DNA of 64,000 nucleotides from Thalassospira alkalitolerans (GCF_002115745.1 NZ_JFKB01000004.1:1-64000), one strand, 5' to 3'. Positions 53,503-64,000 are shown, counted from the first letter of the stretch. Notes: generated from the letters alone by a model not told the origin. Made by a program: numbers and translations.

Positions 53503-54507
53503 ATGTCTTTGCAGATCGGTTCTGTAGAAGTGCCAGAGAACGTCATTCTGGCACCTATGTCAGGTGTGACTGACCTTCCTTTCCGGCAACAGGTCCGCCA
53601 GTTTGGCGGCCATCTTGTCGTGTCCGAAATGATTGCGTCTGATGCCATGATCCGTATCCAGCGCCACCAGAAGGAAGTGCGCAAGATGCACGGTGATTGT
53701 GCAGCCGAAAGCCCGCTTTCCGTACAATTGGCAGGAACCGAGCCTGATGAAATGGCACTTGCGGCAAAGATGAACGAAGATCGCGGCGCAATGATCATCG
53801 ACATCAATATGGGCTGCCCGGCCAAAAAAGTGACCAAGGGGTATGCCGGGTCAGCTTTGATGCGCGATGAAAAGCTTGCTGCCGATATTATTGAAGCAAC
53901 CGTAAAAGCAGTTTCCGTCCCCGTAACGCTTAAGATGCGTTTGGGATGGGATGATGATAACCGCAATGCGCCACAGCTTGCGAAAATTGCCGAAGACCTT
54001 GGCATCGCGATGCTGACCATTCATGGACGCACGCGGTGTCAATTCTATAAAGGCGATGCTGACTGGGATGCAATTGCACTGGTTAAGCAAGCTGTATCGA
54101 TACCTGTCATCGGCAATGGCGACATCAATCGCGAGGAAGATGCAGCAGAGATGCTGAAACGATCGGGGGCCGATGGTGTCATGGTTGGGCGCGGTGCGCA
54201 GGGGCGGCCATGGTTTCTGGCACAGGTTTCACATTATCTGAAAACCGGAAAAAAAATGGCCGCGCCGTCACTTGAAACGCAGATGGAAACCATTTTACGT
54301 CACTATGACGCGATGATGAAACATCACGGTCCGCAAGGAGTGCGGATCGCCAGAAAGCATTTAGCTTGGTATTGCAACGGCTTGCGAAATGCGACGGAGT
54401 TCCGTCGTGTCGTCAATGTGTTAAGCGATCCGGCTGAGGTTAAAGGTCAGATCAGATCGTTCTATGAACCACTAATCAAAGGCGCATCTGAACAAGCTGC
54501 TGCCTGA
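53503..54507 (+). CDS. dusB: tRNA-dihydrouridine synthase DusB
   Basis: DusB (334 residues) is an FMN enzyme that reduces uridine in tRNA. The FMN site VILAPMSGVTDLPFR (14-28) and the catalytic Cys105 in NMGCPAKKV are intact; IHGRTR and NGDI follow. It begins the dusB-ntrB-ntrC block, conserved across alphaproteobacteria (originally nifR3). The ATG at 53503 starts a gene 44 bp ahead of ntrB. Confidence 0.95.
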   Translation: MSLQIGSVEVPENVILAPMSGVTDLPFRQQVRQFGGHLVVSEMIASDAMIRIQRHQKEVRKMHGDCAAESPLSVQLAGTEPDEMALAAKMNEDRGAMIIDINMGCPAKKVTKGYAGSALMRDEKLAADIIEATVKAVSVPVTLKMRLGWDDDNRNAPQLAKIAEDLGIAMLTIHGRTRCQFYKGDADWDAIALVKQAVSIPVIGNGDINREEDAAEMLKRSGADGVMVGRGAQGRPWFLAQVSHYLKTGKKMAAPSLETQMETILRHYDAMMKHHGPQGVRIARKHLAWYCNGLRNATEFRRVVNVLSDPAEVKGQIRSFYEPLIKGASEQAAA

Positions 54508-54551
54508 TAAACAACAATAATCAGTTTGACAAATTATCGGGGAAACTTTGA

Positions 54552-55697
54552 ATGAGACTTGGATTTGGCAAGGGAAACGGCGTTGATCCAACTGGCGTGC
54601 TTAATGCAATTGCCAGTGCGGTCGTCGTATCCACACGTGACGGCAAAATCCGCTTTGTCAATCAGGCGACGGAACAGCTATTTAACGCCAGCGCCGCCGT
54701 GCTATGCCGTAGTAATCTCAAAGATTTCATTCCCGGCGATAGTCCGGTTTTCTCTTTAATTAACCAAGCCATAGACGAAGCGACCCTGGTGGCCGATCAT
54801 AACCTGCTGATTGAAAGCCCAAAAATCGGCAAACACACTGTCAATCTGACGGTCGGGGCGATGCCCGATGACCCCGATTGTGCAGTTTTAACCTTCGAAC
54901 CGCGATCAATCGCACAAAAGATCGATAATCAACTGCTTAGCCGCAGTTCTGCACGTTCAGTAAGCGCCATGGCAGCGATCCTGGCCCATGAAATCAAGAA
55001 CCCGCTTTCAGGTATTCGCGGTGCCGCCCAATTGCTTGAACAAACTTCGAATGAAGATGACCGTGTGCTTACACGGTTGATCTGTGACGAGGCAGACCGC
55101 ATTGTCAATCTGGTTGATCGGATGGAAATCTTTTCCGACAAGCCGCTGGAACGTGGTGCGGTTAACATCCATACGGTTCTCGAACATGTTCGTCGCCTGG
55201 CAGAAAACGGGTTTGGTAAACATCTGACGTTCGAGGAAATCTACGATCCGTCTTTGCCTCCGGTATTTGGTAACCGGGATCAGTTGATACAGGTTTTTCT
55301 GAATCTGCTTAAAAATGCTGGTGAGGCAATTGATCATGACACCGGTCACATTGTGATTTCAACGCGCTATCAACACGGTATCCGCCTTGCCGTCGCGGGA
55401 GGCGATGCCCGCGTTCACTTACCACTTGTTGTATCGGTTCGTGATAATGGACCGGGTATTGCACCTGATATGCGCGAAAGCCTGTTTGATCCATTCGTGA
55501 CGACTAAATCAACTGGTTCTGGTCTTGGCCTGGCACTGGTGGCTAAAATCATCAATGACCATGGTGGCGTGATCGAAGTGAAAGATGCACCGGGGGGCGG
55601 TGCAGAGTTTCAAATCATGTTGCCAATCTATAACCGCACACTGGCCGAAGACATCGGTGCGGGTAACGTAATGAAGAACAAGGAAGAAACCGTATGA
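54552..55697 (+). CDS. ntrB: Nitrogen-regulation sensor kinase NtrB
   Basis: A 381-residue cytoplasmic histidine kinase. A PAS domain occupies residues 15-115. The phospho-acceptor His146 lies in [19 protein letters not shown]. The N box [11 protein letters not shown]1 DNGPGI and G2 GSGLGLALV complete the ATPase domain. It phosphorylates or dephosphorylates NtrC under PII control. The stop overlaps the ntrC start (ATGA). Confidence 0.95.
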   Translation: MRLGFGKGNGVDPTGVLNAIASAVVVSTRDGKIRFVNQATEQLFNASAAVLCRSNLKDFIPGDSPVFSLINQAIDEATLVADHNLLIESPKIGKHTVNLTVGAMPDDPDCAVLTFEPRSIAQKIDNQLLSRSSARSVSAMAAILAHEIKNPLSGIRGAAQLLEQTSNEDDRVLTRLICDEADRIVNLVDRMEIFSDKPLERGAVNIHTVLEHVRRLAENGFGKHLTFEEIYDPSLPPVFGNRDQLIQVFLNLLKNAGEAIDHDTGHIVISTRYQHGIRLAVAGGDARVHLPLVVSVRDNGPGIAPDMRESLFDPFVTTKSTGSGLGLALVAKIINDHGGVIEVKDAPGGGAEFQIMLPIYNRTLAEDIGAGNVMKNKEETV

Positions 55698-57142
55698 GCC
55701 CGAGCCCGGCCCGAATTCTTGTTGCTGATGACGACCGTGCAATCCGCACGGTTCTAACGCAAGCATTATCGCGTCAGGGCCATGAGGTGCGCAGCACCGG
55801 TCATGGACGGACCTTGTGGGACTGGATTGCCGATGGGGACGGTGATCTGGTGATTACCGACGTCATGATGCCCGACGAGAACGGGCTCGATATGGTGCCG
55901 CGTATTCGCAAATTGCGCCCGGACCTTCGCGTGATTGTTATGAGTGCTCAGAACACGCTGCTGACAGCCGTTAAGGCCGCGCAACGCGGTGCTTTTGAGT
56001 ATCTCCCAAAACCTTTTGACCTCAATGAGTTAATCAGCATTGTTGATCGTGCACTTGAAACGCCGCAAGCAGACGAGAGCGCTAAAACTCTGAATGACGA
56101 AGGCGATGATCGTTTACCTTTGATCGGTCGTTCGGCGGCAATGCAGGAAATCTATCGTGCATTGGCACGTCTGATGAACACCGATCTGACTGTCATGGTG
56201 ACGGGCGAAAGTGGTACCGGTAAAGAACTGGTTGCGCGCGCCTTGCACGAATATGGTGGTCGCCGGCACGGCCCCTTTGTTGCGATCAATATGGCAGCCA
56301 TCCCGCGCGAATTGATCGAAAGTGAACTGTTCGGTCACGAGAAGGGCGCCTTTACCGGTGCGAATGAGCGCAAGGTTGGCCGGTTCGAGCAAGCCGAGGG
56401 CGGAACCCTGTTTCTTGACGAAATAGGGGATATGCCGCTTGAAGCACAAACCCGTTTGTTACGTGTTTTGCAGGAAGGTGAATATACGCGTGTTGGCGGT
56501 CGGACACCGATCCGGGTCAATGTTCGCATTGTTGCGGCAACCCATCGTGATTTGCGCAAACTGATCCGCGAGGGCACTTTCCGCGAAGATTTATTCTATC
56601 GTCTAAATGTCGTGCCAATCCGTCTGCCAAGCCTACGAGAGCGCCTTGAAGACATTCCTGAACTGGTCAACCATTTCCTGATGCAGGCCAGCGAAGAGGG
56701 CCTGCCGCGCAAGACTCTTTCGTCTGAAGCAATGGCACGTTTGAAGGCGCATCGCTGGCCGGGCAATATTCGTGAACTTGAAAACATGGTTCGTCGCCTG
56801 ACGGCGCTTTATTCGCATGACGTTATCGGCGTTGATGTGATCGAGACCGAGTTTTCGGAAAACAATCTCAGCGAGGCCGCACCAGTTGGCGAACCGCAGT
56901 CTTTGGCGGAATCTATCGAACGGCATGTTCGCGAATATTACGACGCACATGATGACGATCTGCCGTCAAGCGGCCTTTATGACCGTATCCTGCGCGAGAT
57001 GGAACGCCCGCTTCTGACTGTGACACTTGAGGCAACACGCGGTAATCAGGTTAAGGCCGCCGAAGTTTTGGGTCTTAACCGCAATACGCTTCGCAAGAAA
57101 ATCCGTGATCTTGGACTGGAAGTTGTCAGGGGCGCAAAATGA
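55694..57142 (+). CDS. ntrC: Nitrogen-regulation response regulator NtrC
   Basis: A 482-residue sigma-54 activator. The receiver phospho-acceptor is Asp56 in [12 protein letters not shown]. The AAA+ domain has Walker A GESGTGKE (171-178), the intact sigma-54 contact loop GAFTGA (218-223) and Walker [11 protein letters not shown] (236-245). A Fis-type helix-turn-helix is at the C terminus ([18 protein letters not shown]). It starts inside the ntrB stop and ends inside the ntrY start. Confidence 0.96.
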   Translation: MSPSPARILVADDDRAIRTVLTQALSRQGHEVRSTGHGRTLWDWIADGDGDLVITDVMMPDENGLDMVPRIRKLRPDLRVIVMSAQNTLLTAVKAAQRGAFEYLPKPFDLNELISIVDRALETPQADESAKTLNDEGDDRLPLIGRSAAMQEIYRALARLMNTDLTVMVTGESGTGKELVARALHEYGGRRHGPFVAINMAAIPRELIESELFGHEKGAFTGANERKVGRFEQAEGGTLFLDEIGDMPLEAQTRLLRVLQEGEYTRVGGRTPIRVNVRIVAATHRDLRKLIREGTFREDLFYRLNVVPIRLPSLRERLEDIPELVNHFLMQASEEGLPRKTLSSEAMARLKAHRWPGNIRELENMVRRLTALYSHDVIGVDVIETEFSENNLSEAAPVGEPQSLAESIERHVREYYDAHDDDLPSSGLYDRILREMERPLLTVTLEATRGNQVKAAEVLGLNRNTLRKKIRDLGLEVVRGAK

Positions 57143-59412
57143 ACAAGGTCGGACGACCTCTCACCAGTCGTCTGATGCGTTCACGGTTCGTCAGATTGCT
57201 GGGTCGGCTTAGCCAATCGCGCAAATTCGCAATTAGCTTGGTTGCGGCGGCGCTGATTTCTGTTCTTGCGACCTATCTTGCGATGACCGGGACGGCACCA
57301 CTGCGCCCAGAGCCACGCCTGATCCTTTTGTTGTTAAATATTGATCTGATTCTTGTTTTGGCGCTTGCGACCCTGGTTGCGCGCAAACTTGTTCAGATAT
57401 GGGTGGAACGCAAACGTGGTGCGGCGGGGGCAAAGCTGCATACCCGCATGGTTTTGCTGTTCTCGCTTGTTGCCATTACGCCGGCAATCATCGTATCCGT
57501 GTTTTCCGCCCTGTTTCTTCATTTTGGCATTCAGGGCTGGTTTAGTGATCGTATTCGTACCGCCGTCGAAGAAAGCATGGTCATTGCCGATGCTTACCTA
57601 AAAGAGCATCAGGAACTAATCCGTGCAGACGTTCTTGCAACGGCTAATGACCTACAACGTTTGGGGGTGACATTTGCAACCGACCGTGAACGTGTAGAGA
57701 GGATATTAACCGCACAAGCCGGTGCGCGCGGCTTGCCCGAAGCAGTTATCATTGATGGTACCGGCGAAGTTCTGGCCCAGTCCGATTACAGTTTTTCCTA
57801 TGATCCCATTTTATCCCCGATCCCGCCTGAAGTTTTTGAACGCGCAAGAAGTGACGATGTTGTATTGCTGATTGGCAGTGCGGATAACCGCATTCGGGCG
57901 ATGACACATCTTGATAGCTTTATCGACGGATATCTTTTGGTCGGCCGTTTCGTTGACCCCAATGTTCTTGAACGCATCGACAAGGCGCGCAAGGCTGTTA
58001 CGGCCTATGAAAACCTTGAAGGTGAACGATCCGGGATCGTTATTACCTTTGTCATGATTTTCGTCCTGATTGCCGTGGTTTTGCTTTTGGCTGCTGTGAC
58101 ACTGGGATTAATGGTTGCGACACGGTTAGTCGAACCGATCTCGCAACTAATTCAAGGGGCTGAAAAGGTCCGTGATGGTGATCTGACGTTCAGAGTTCCT
58201 TTGGACGGGCAAGGTGACGAACTGGAAGCGTTAAGCCGTGCCTTCAACAGGATGACTGCCCAGCTTGATACCCAGCGCACAGAACTTGTTGCCGCCAATA
58301 GGTTAAATGATGAACGCCGCCGCTTTACCGAAGCCATTTTGGGGGGCGTGACGGCGGGGGTGATTGGCCTGGATGCACAAACCCATATCAATCTTCCGAA
58401 CCGCAGTGCGTCGGACCTGATGGGGATTGATCTTGATAGCTGTATCGGGCGATCCATCTGTGAAGTTATTCCCGAATTTTCCGAACTTTTCGAAGATCTT
58501 CATAAGGAAGGTGATCGCAGCAAATCGCGTCAGATCGAAATTCGGCGTGACGGGCTTAACCTGATGCTGCTTGCGCGTGTAACGGTGGAGCGCGCCGAAG
58601 ATAAATCTATTTTTGGTTATGTCGTGACATTTGATGACGTGACCGAACTTCAAACGGCACAGCGTATGGCCGCATGGGCCGATGTTGCGCGGCGCATTGC
58701 CCACGAAATCAAAAACCCATTAACCCCGATCCAGCTTTCAGCTGAACGCCTTAAACGTAAATATCTTAAGGAAATTAAAACCGATACAGAGGTCTTTAAA
58801 ACCTGTACCGACACCATTATCCGTCAGGTCGGTGATATTGGGCGAATGGTCGATGAGTTTTCAAGCTTTGCCCGAATGCCAACCCCCAAAATGCGGTCGG
58901 AAAAAATCGTTGATCTGGTGAAAAGTGCGGTTTTCCTGCAAAAACAAGCCAACACAAAAATCACCTATGATTTCGACGGTAAAGCTGGTCGGGAAATTGA
59001 AATTTCATGTGATTCCCGTCAGGTTAGTCAATGTCTAACCAATACGCTTAAAAACGCTGCCGAAGCCATTGAGGGAAGAGACAGTGAAGGCGTGGAATTG
59101 TCACCGGGGCATATCGAAATTTCTGTAACGCGCTCTGATGAACATCAACGCGTCTACATTACTGTTGCGGATAATGGCAAAGGTCTTCCGATTGAAAATC
59201 GTGAAAGACTGACCGAACCATATATGACCACACGTTCAAAAGGCACTGGCCTTGGGCTTGCGATCGTCAAGAAAATCATGGAAGACCACGGCGGAGAGCT
59301 TATACTCGCCGACGGTATTAAAAGTGGTGCAACGGTTACACTTGCGTTTCCGACCGTCAGTAAAAACGTAACTGCGGAAGAAATGGCAGAAAGCAATTCT
59401 TCGAACAACTGA
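57139..59412 (+). CDS. ntrY: Nitrogen-regulation sensor kinase NtrY
   Basis: A 757-residue membrane kinase. Residues 30-155 hold about four hydrophobic segments, followed by an extracytoplasmic region to about 295 and a membrane helix. A HAMP domain (around 325-380) leads to a PAS domain and the phospho-acceptor His522 in [25 protein letters not shown]. The ATPase has [14 protein letters not shown] and GTGLGLAIV. It pairs with NtrX. Its ATG overlaps the ntrC stop (ATGA). Confidence 0.95.
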   Translation: MNKVGRPLTSRLMRSRFVRLLGRLSQSRKFAISLVAAALISVLATYLAMTGTAPLRPEPRLILLLLNIDLILVLALATLVARKLVQIWVERKRGAAGAKLHTRMVLLFSLVAITPAIIVSVFSALFLHFGIQGWFSDRIRTAVEESMVIADAYLKEHQELIRADVLATANDLQRLGVTFATDRERVERILTAQAGARGLPEAVIIDGTGEVLAQSDYSFSYDPILSPIPPEVFERARSDDVVLLIGSADNRIRAMTHLDSFIDGYLLVGRFVDPNVLERIDKARKAVTAYENLEGERSGIVITFVMIFVLIAVVLLLAAVTLGLMVATRLVEPISQLIQGAEKVRDGDLTFRVPLDGQGDELEALSRAFNRMTAQLDTQRTELVAANRLNDERRRFTEAILGGVTAGVIGLDAQTHINLPNRSASDLMGIDLDSCIGRSICEVIPEFSELFEDLHKEGDRSKSRQIEIRRDGLNLMLLARVTVERAEDKSIFGYVVTFDDVTELQTAQRMAAWADVARRIAHEIKNPLTPIQLSAERLKRKYLKEIKTDTEVFKTCTDTIIRQVGDIGRMVDEFSSFARMPTPKMRSEKIVDLVKSAVFLQKQANTKITYDFDGKAGREIEISCDSRQVSQCLTNTLKNAAEAIEGRDSEGVELSPGHIEISVTRSDEHQRVYITVADNGKGLPIENRERLTEPYMTTRSKGTGLGLAIVKKIMEDHGGELILADGIKSGATVTLAFPTVSKNVTAEEMAESNSSNN

Positions 59413-59459
59413 TCTGGTTGTTTCATCAGCAATACTAATACGGGCATATTGGTCACGAC

Positions 59460-60842
59460 ATGGCGCACGATATTCTGATCGTCGATGATGAAGAAGACAT
59501 CCGGTCTCTGATCGCCGGAATCTTGGAAGACGAGGGCTATAAGACCCGACAGGCGGGCTCCAGCCAGGAGGCCCTGTCCGAGGTGGCTGCACGTAGGCCA
59601 AGCCTTGTTGTCCTTGATATCTGGATGGATGAAAGCGATCACGACGGTATTGAGACCTTAAAGTTTATCAAGCGTGAGCATAGTGAAGTGCCGGTCGTGA
59701 TGATTTCCGGCCACGGCAATATTGAAACCGCGCTCGAAGCATCACGCAGCGGTGCGTATGATTTCATTGAAAAACCGTTCAATACGGATCGACTGTTGCT
59801 GGTTGTCGAGCGGGCAATTGATGATGCCCGTCTGCGTCGTGAAAACCGCGAACTGACTTTGCGGGCAGGGGGCGACACTGAACTTATCGGCGGATCATCG
59901 GTGATTAACAGCCTTCGTCAGGCAATTGATCGTGTCGCACGCACCGGCAGCCGTATTCTCATTTCCGGACCTGCCGGTTCTGGCAAAGAAGTCGTCGCAC
60001 GCCTGATACACAAAAACTCTGCCCGCGCCGAAGCGCCATTTGTGGTGCTGAATTGTGCAAATATTTCACCGGAAACGATGGAAGAATCCCTGTTTGGTGC
60101 TGTTGCCGCAGCCAATCGGGAAGCCCGCACCGGCGTGCTCGAACTTGCCCATGGCGGGACGCTGTTACTTGACGAAGTGGCCGATATGCCGCTTGAAACA
60201 CAAGGTAAGATTGTTCGGGTCCTGCAGGAGCAAACATTCGAACGTGTTGGCGGGTCCATTCCGGTCAGCGTCGATGTTCGTGTGATTGCAACAACGGCAC
60301 GCGATCTGGAAGAACGGATTGCAGCCCAACGGTTCCGACAGGACCTGTATTACCGTCTGAATGTTGTCCCTTTGCAGGTTCCATCGTTGCAGCAACGCCG
60401 CGACGATATTCCGGATTTGGCGGAATGTTTTCTGGTCCGTTATGCCGAAGCCACAGGTTTGCCAAGGCGCAAGCTGTCAGGCGAGGCCATGGCTGCCCTG
60501 CATTCCTATGACTGGCCTGGCAATGTTCGTCAGTTACGCAATGTGATCGAACGCTTGATGATTATGGCGCCTGATGACAGTACGGATATCATCAGCGGCA
60601 AAATGTTGCCATCCGAACTGTTTGCTGATGTGCCGGTCGCTTTGAACTTTGACAAGACCAGCGAAATCATGGCATTGCCTCTGCGCGAAGCCCGCGAGAT
60701 GTTCGAAAAGGAATATCTGCAAACACAGGTGGAGCGCTTCGGCGGGAACATTTCCAAAACTGCAAGCTTTGTAGGCATGGAACGTTCGGCTTTGCATCGG
60801 AAACTCAAAAGCCTGGGCGTAAACGGGGAACGTGCGGATTAA
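59460..60842 (+). CDS. ntrX: Nitrogen-regulation response regulator NtrX (no GAFTGA)
   Basis: A 460-residue response regulator. The receiver Asp53 lies in LDIWMDESD. The AAA+ domain keeps Walker A GPAGSGKE (170-177) and Walker B GGTLLLDEVAD, but the region that should hold GAFTGA reads ESLFGAVAAANREARTG, about residues 209-224, so the sigma-54 contact loop is missing. A C-terminal Fis-type helix follows (ISKTASFVGMERSALHRKL). NtrX in alphaproteobacteria often lacks this loop and acts without sigma-54. It lies 47 bp after ntrY and 45 bp before trkA. Confidence 0.93.
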   Translation: MAHDILIVDDEEDIRSLIAGILEDEGYKTRQAGSSQEALSEVAARRPSLVVLDIWMDESDHDGIETLKFIKREHSEVPVVMISGHGNIETALEASRSGAYDFIEKPFNTDRLLLVVERAIDDARLRRENRELTLRAGGDTELIGGSSVINSLRQAIDRVARTGSRILISGPAGSGKEVVARLIHKNSARAEAPFVVLNCANISPETMEESLFGAVAAANREARTGVLELAHGGTLLLDEVADMPLETQGKIVRVLQEQTFERVGGSIPVSVDVRVIATTARDLEERIAAQRFRQDLYYRLNVVPLQVPSLQQRRDDIPDLAECFLVRYAEATGLPRRKLSGEAMAALHSYDWPGNVRQLRNVIERLMIMAPDDSTDIISGKMLPSELFADVPVALNFDKTSEIMALPLREAREMFEKEYLQTQVERFGGNISKTASFVGMERSALHRKLKSLGVNGERAD

Positions 60843-60887
60843 CCCGCCCCGAAATGGTCCAGAATCTTTTGAACGGGAGACGAAATA

Positions 60888-62267
60888 ATGAAGGTCATCA
60901 TTTGCGGCGCCGGGCAGGTGGGGTTTCACATTGCCAAATACCTTGCTGCCGAAAACAATGATGTAACGGTTATCGATCAGTCGGAAGAACTTGTTCGCAA
61001 GATTTCTGATACGCTGGAAGTCAAGGGCATCATCGGGTTTGGTTCTCATCCTGATGTCCTGCAACAGGCCGGTGCAGATGAAGCTGACATGTTGATCGCG
61101 GTGACCTTTGCCGATGAAGTCAATATGACGGCCTGTCAGGTTGCCCATTCATTATTTAATGTGCCAACCAAAATCGCCCGTATTCGTAGCCAAACCTATT
61201 TACAGCCGGAATGGGCCAGCCTGTTTGGCCGTGAAAAGCTGCCCATCGACGTGGTTATTTCACCCGAGATGGAAGTTGCCCGTGCCGTGGCGCGCCGTCT
61301 TCAGGCGCCGGGCGCGTTCGACATGATCCCGTTTGCCGATGATAAGGTTAAAATCCTAGGTTTACGCTGCAACGAAGATTGCCCGGTAATCAATACACCG
61401 CTGCGCCAGCTCCATCAGTTGTTCCCGGATCTGAATATCTCGATCCTTGGCATGATCCGCAATGACAAGCCGGTTTATCCAAAGGGCGAGGATCAGATGC
61501 TGGCGGGGGATCTTGTCTATCTGGCTGTATCAAGCGACCAGGTGGATCGGGCGATGTCGGCCTTTGGACATGAAGACCCCGAGGCCCGCCGCATTGTTAT
61601 TTTTGGTGGTGGCAACATCGCATTGTTCTTGGCTGAAGAAATCAACAAAAACTTCCCCGGTGTTACCACGCGGCTGATCGAATCAGACCCGGAACGGGCA
61701 CGCTATGTCGCGCAGAAACTGCCGAAGAAAAGTGTCGTTTTGCTCGGTGACGTTCTTGATCCCGAATTGCTTGAAGAAGCCAATGTTGGCAATGCCGAAG
61801 CCGTTGTCGCCCTGACCAATGATGACGAAACCAATATTCTATCGTCGCTTTTGGCCAAACGCTATGGCTGCCCGCGCGCCCTGACGCTGATCAACAAAAG
61901 CACCTATACCTCGCTTGTGTCCGAACTGGGTATCGATGTGGTTATTAGCCCGCGCATGACGACGGTATCGACCATTCTGCATCATGTGCGCCGGGGCCGT
62001 ATCCGGGCGGTTCATAGCCTATCCGAAGGCTTTGGCGAGGTTCTTGAGGCAGAGGCACTTGAAACCGCCCCCATTGTTGGTAAGGCGATCAAGGATATCT
62101 CCATGCCGGCCGGTGTGGTGTTTGGTGCGATCTTGCGGAACGGCGAGGTCGTCATGCCGCGCGCCAATACCGTGATCGAGGCTAATGACCGTATTGTGGT
62201 CTTTGCCGGGTCCGAACAGATCAAGAAAGTCGAAAAAATGTTTGCGGTTCGGCTTGAATACTTCTGA
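60888..62267 (+). CDS. trkA: Trk potassium uptake regulatory subunit TrkA
   Basis: TrkA (459 residues) gates the Trk K+ channel by binding NAD(H)/ATP. There are two RCK units: TrkA_N with ICGAGQVGFHIAKYL (4-18) plus TrkA_C, then a second TrkA_N with IFGGGNIALFLAEEI near residue 239 plus TrkA_C. The Trk channel gene itself is not in view. The ntrX-trkA junction is conserved in this group. The ATG has a GGGAGAC ribosome site. Confidence 0.95.
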   Translation: MKVIICGAGQVGFHIAKYLAAENNDVTVIDQSEELVRKISDTLEVKGIIGFGSHPDVLQQAGADEADMLIAVTFADEVNMTACQVAHSLFNVPTKIARIRSQTYLQPEWASLFGREKLPIDVVISPEMEVARAVARRLQAPGAFDMIPFADDKVKILGLRCNEDCPVINTPLRQLHQLFPDLNISILGMIRNDKPVYPKGEDQMLAGDLVYLAVSSDQVDRAMSAFGHEDPEARRIVIFGGGNIALFLAEEINKNFPGVTTRLIESDPERARYVAQKLPKKSVVLLGDVLDPELLEEANVGNAEAVVALTNDDETNILSSLLAKRYGCPRALTLINKSTYTSLVSELGIDVVISPRMTTVSTILHHVRRGRIRAVHSLSEGFGEVLEAEALETAPIVGKAIKDISMPAGVVFGAILRNGEVVMPRANTVIEANDRIVVFAGSEQIKKVEKMFAVRLEYF

Positions 62268-62311
62268 TGCTTCGCATGATATTTGACGACTAACTGGCTG
62301 GAAATAAATAT

Positions 62312-62998
62312 ATGATTGAAAAATCACCTGCGCGACCAAATGCCGTGATCTTTGACTGGGACAACACGCTTGTCGACAGTTGGGAAACCATTCAGGCCGC
62401 CCTTAACCTGACCTTTGATGATTTTGGCAAGGAACGTTGGGACCTGATCGAAACCAAAACGCGGGTTGCGCGATCATTGCGTGACAGCTTTCCAGCTCTG
62501 TTCGGTGAAGACCGCTGGGAAGAAGCCAAGGATCGGTTCTATGCTCATTTTCAGGCCATTCATCTTGAAACTCTGACGCCATTGGCCGGTGCACATGATT
62601 TGCTGTGTGCCTTGCGTGATGGCGGCGTCTATCTTGGGGTGGTTAGCAACAAGAACGGTGATTTCTTGCGATCAGAAGTTGCCCATCTTGACTGGGGACA
62701 TTTCTTTGGTGGTGTTATCGGGGCAACCGACGCGGAAAATGACAAACCTGCGGCCGATCCAGTCCATCTTGCAATGGGCGACTCTGCTGCGACGCAATAC
62801 GAGAATCTTTGGTTTGTTGGTGATAGTGTGGTTGATATTCAATGTGCGCGCAATGTCGGCGCAACAGCGATCCTGATCGGTGAAGAAATAACCGGCCACG
62901 GGGATGCCACGAATTCCGCGAATCTTAGCCCTGATTGGCATTTCCCCGATTGTGAAGCGCTTGTTAGGCTTGTAAAAAGCTTTGCGAAGGTCTTATAG
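62312..62998 (+). CDS. HAD-superfamily phosphatase (phosphoglycolate phosphatase-like)
   Basis: A 228-residue HAD subfamily IA phosphatase. Motif I is VIFDWDNTLVDS (8-19); Asp11 is the nucleophile, with Asp13 the acid. Motif II GVVSNKNGDFL, the Lys in DKPAADPVHLAM and motif IV GDSVVDIQCARNVGA follow. A helical cap lies between I and II. The substrate is unknown; the gph-like layout is common. It lies 44 bp after trkA and 122 bp before hfq. Confidence 0.85.
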   Translation: MIEKSPARPNAVIFDWDNTLVDSWETIQAALNLTFDDFGKERWDLIETKTRVARSLRDSFPALFGEDRWEEAKDRFYAHFQAIHLETLTPLAGAHDLLCALRDGGVYLGVVSNKNGDFLRSEVAHLDWGHFFGGVIGATDAENDKPAADPVHLAMGDSAATQYENLWFVGDSVVDIQCARNVGATAILIGEEITGHGDATNSANLSPDWHFPDCEALVRLVKSFAKVL

Positions 62999-63120
62999 TT
63001 CATTCAGGTCATAAAAAATTGGGGCCGGAACCGTAACAGACAAAAAAGTCATCGGTTCTGCACTTACCTTGGCCACCCGAAACGAAAAAAACGCTCATAA
63101 AAGAAGGCTAGGTCTAACCA

Positions 63121-63378
63121 ATGGCGGAAAAATCACAAAATGTTCAGGACGTATTCCTGAATTATTGCCGTAAAAACAAAACGCCGGTTACCGTGTTTCT
63201 GGTCAACGGAGTCAAATTGCAGGGAATCATTACCTGGTTTGATAATTTCTCTGTTTTGCTGCGGCGCGATGCTCACACCCAACTCGTTTACAAACATGCG
63301 ATTTCGACGGTAATGCCGACGACACCGATTAAATTGTTTGATCCGAGCCAGCCAGCGACGGACGAAGAAAATAGCTGA
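63121..63378 (+). CDS. hfq: RNA chaperone Hfq
   Basis: Hfq (85 residues) forms the hexamer that pairs small RNAs with mRNAs. The Sm1 strand [18 protein letters not shown] and the Sm2 motif [10 protein letters not shown] are intact; the C-terminal tail is short (about 15 residues), as in alphaproteobacteria. The region between the HAD gene and hfq should hold its promoter; a GAAGGCTAGG ribosome region precedes the ATG. hflX follows with overlapping frames. Confidence 0.97.
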   Translation: MAEKSQNVQDVFLNYCRKNKTPVTVFLVNGVKLQGIITWFDNFSVLLRRDAHTQLVYKHAISTVMPTTPIKLFDPSQPATDEENS

Positions 63379-64000
63379 TGAATCTCTGACTACGGGGGCT
63401 AACGGCGAAGACGACAGCCCCCGGGTCCTGGTTTTCCATCCGGAACTGAAACGTGCGGATCAAGCTGGATCTTGGCGCGACTCATCGTCGCGACTGGAAG
63501 AAGCCGTCAGCCTGACCGGCGCACTGGATTTCGAAGTGGTGGGCGCAGAAATCGTGCCCATCGCTAAAACACGCCCGGGAACCTTGTTTGGTACCGGCGT
63601 GGTCGAGCGACTTGGCACTCAGATCAAAGCCGAAGAAGCCGACATTGTTATGGTTAATGGCAAGCTTTCCCCGATCCAGCAACGTAATCTGGAGCGCGAG
63701 TGGAAATGCAAGGTCATCGACCGTACCGGTCTTATTCTTGAAATTTTCGCGGATCGTGCGCGCACCCGTGAAGGGCGTCTGCAAGTTCAACTGGCGTTAT
63801 TAAGTTATCAGAAATCCCGTTTGGTTCGCACATGGACGCACCTTGAGCGTCAACGTGGTGGCCGTGGATTCCTTGCCGGACCGGGTGAACGTCAGATCGA
63901 AATCGACCGTCGTTTGATCGGTGACAAGCTGGCCAAACTGCGGCGTGAACTTGAAGAAGTCAAACGGACCCGCGAACTTCACCGCGAGGCACGCCGCCGT
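63338..64000 (+). CDS. hflX: GTPase HflX (5' part, cut by the window edge)
   Basis: The 5' part of HflX, a ribosome-associated GTPase. The N-terminal domain is clear: [62 protein letters not shown] and [20 protein letters not shown]. The G domain lies beyond the window. No ATG or GTG precedes this domain in frame. The earliest start is a TTG at 63338 inside hfq; CTG at 63386 and ATA at 63371 are further options, none with a clear ribosome site. Translation may depend on ribosomes finishing hfq. Confidence 0.9.
   Translation, partial: MIRASQRRTKKIADESLTTGANGEDDSPRVLVFHPELKRADQAGSWRDSSSRLEEAVSLTGALDFEVVGAEIVPIAKTRPGTLFGTGVVERLGTQIKAEEADIVMVNGKLSPIQQRNLEREWKCKVIDRTGLILEIFADRARTREGRLQVQLALLSYQKSRLVRTWTHLERQRGGRGFLAGPGERQIEIDRRLIGDKLAKLRRELEEVKRTRELHREARRR

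Overview
The window reads as a chromosomal segment of a marine-type alphaproteobacterium of the Rhodospirillales, most like Thalassospira. The support is gene order and family variants: dusB-ntrB-ntrC-ntrY-ntrX-trkA with hfq-hflX close behind, a fused ispDF, a RibB-RibX hybrid, a MucR/Ros regulator, a DUF1127 micro-protein, and a ubiquinol-cytochrome c chaperone next to a YceD-plsX-fabH-ihfA-merR run. The genus is an inference from remembered protein similarity; no search was run. Nearly all of the sequence is core genome. I see no insertion sequence, prophage, CRISPR array, restriction system or secretion cluster.

Layout. 1-4.5 kb: a polyamine-type ABC importer. 4.5-9.2 kb: a ugpB-ugpA-ugpE-ugpC glycerol-3-phosphate-type importer behind a promoter region with GlpR-like palindromes. 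9.3-14.1 kb: free methionine sulfoxide reductase, ssb, an unrecognised 290-residue protein, a Nudix hydrolase, a YchJ-type SEC-C protein and rpoH with a long structured leader. 14.2-20.3 kb: threonine dehydratase, an aldehyde dehydrogenase, an ornithine/lysine decarboxylase and a malonyl-CoA-synthetase-like ligase. 20.4-26.6 kb: a DUF1127 micro-protein, a HAD hydrolase, hemB, an MFS carrier with a DeoR regulator, and O-acetylhomoserine sulfhydrylase.

26.8-36.4 kb: valine-catabolism genes (acyl-CoA dehydrogenase, 3-hydroxyisobutyryl-CoA hydrolase, 3-hydroxyisobutyrate dehydrogenase) followed by a full Liv-type branched-chain amino acid importer, so uptake and breakdown of the same compounds lie together. 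36.5-37.4 kb: mucR and a very AT-rich intergenic region. 37.4-44.5 kb: rpiB, glyA, nrdR, ribD, ribE, ribBX, ribH, nusB and thiL, a one-carbon/riboflavin/thiamine block with overlapping junctions. 44.5-53.4 kb: bamE, cytochrome bc1 chaperone, yceD, plsX, fabH, ihfA, merR, tRNA-Pro(GGG), a small unknown protein, cutA, yciB, ispDF and a CcsA-type membrane protein. 53.5-64 kb: dusB and the Ntr nitrogen-control block, trkA, a HAD phosphatase, hfq, and the 5' part of hflX cut by the window edge.

No wholly new system is evident. The items most worth a second look are: the rpoH leader with a 13-codon cysteine-rich reading frame whose stop lies in a perfect palindrome; the unrecognised protein at 10593-11465 with a possible Cys-His-Asp arrangement; GlpR-like operators before ugp; a LiuR-like palindrome before the valine genes; the degenerate second domain of the RibB protein; the missing GAFTGA loop in NtrX; MucR lacking zinc ligands beside an AT-rich region; and hflX without an ATG or GTG start.
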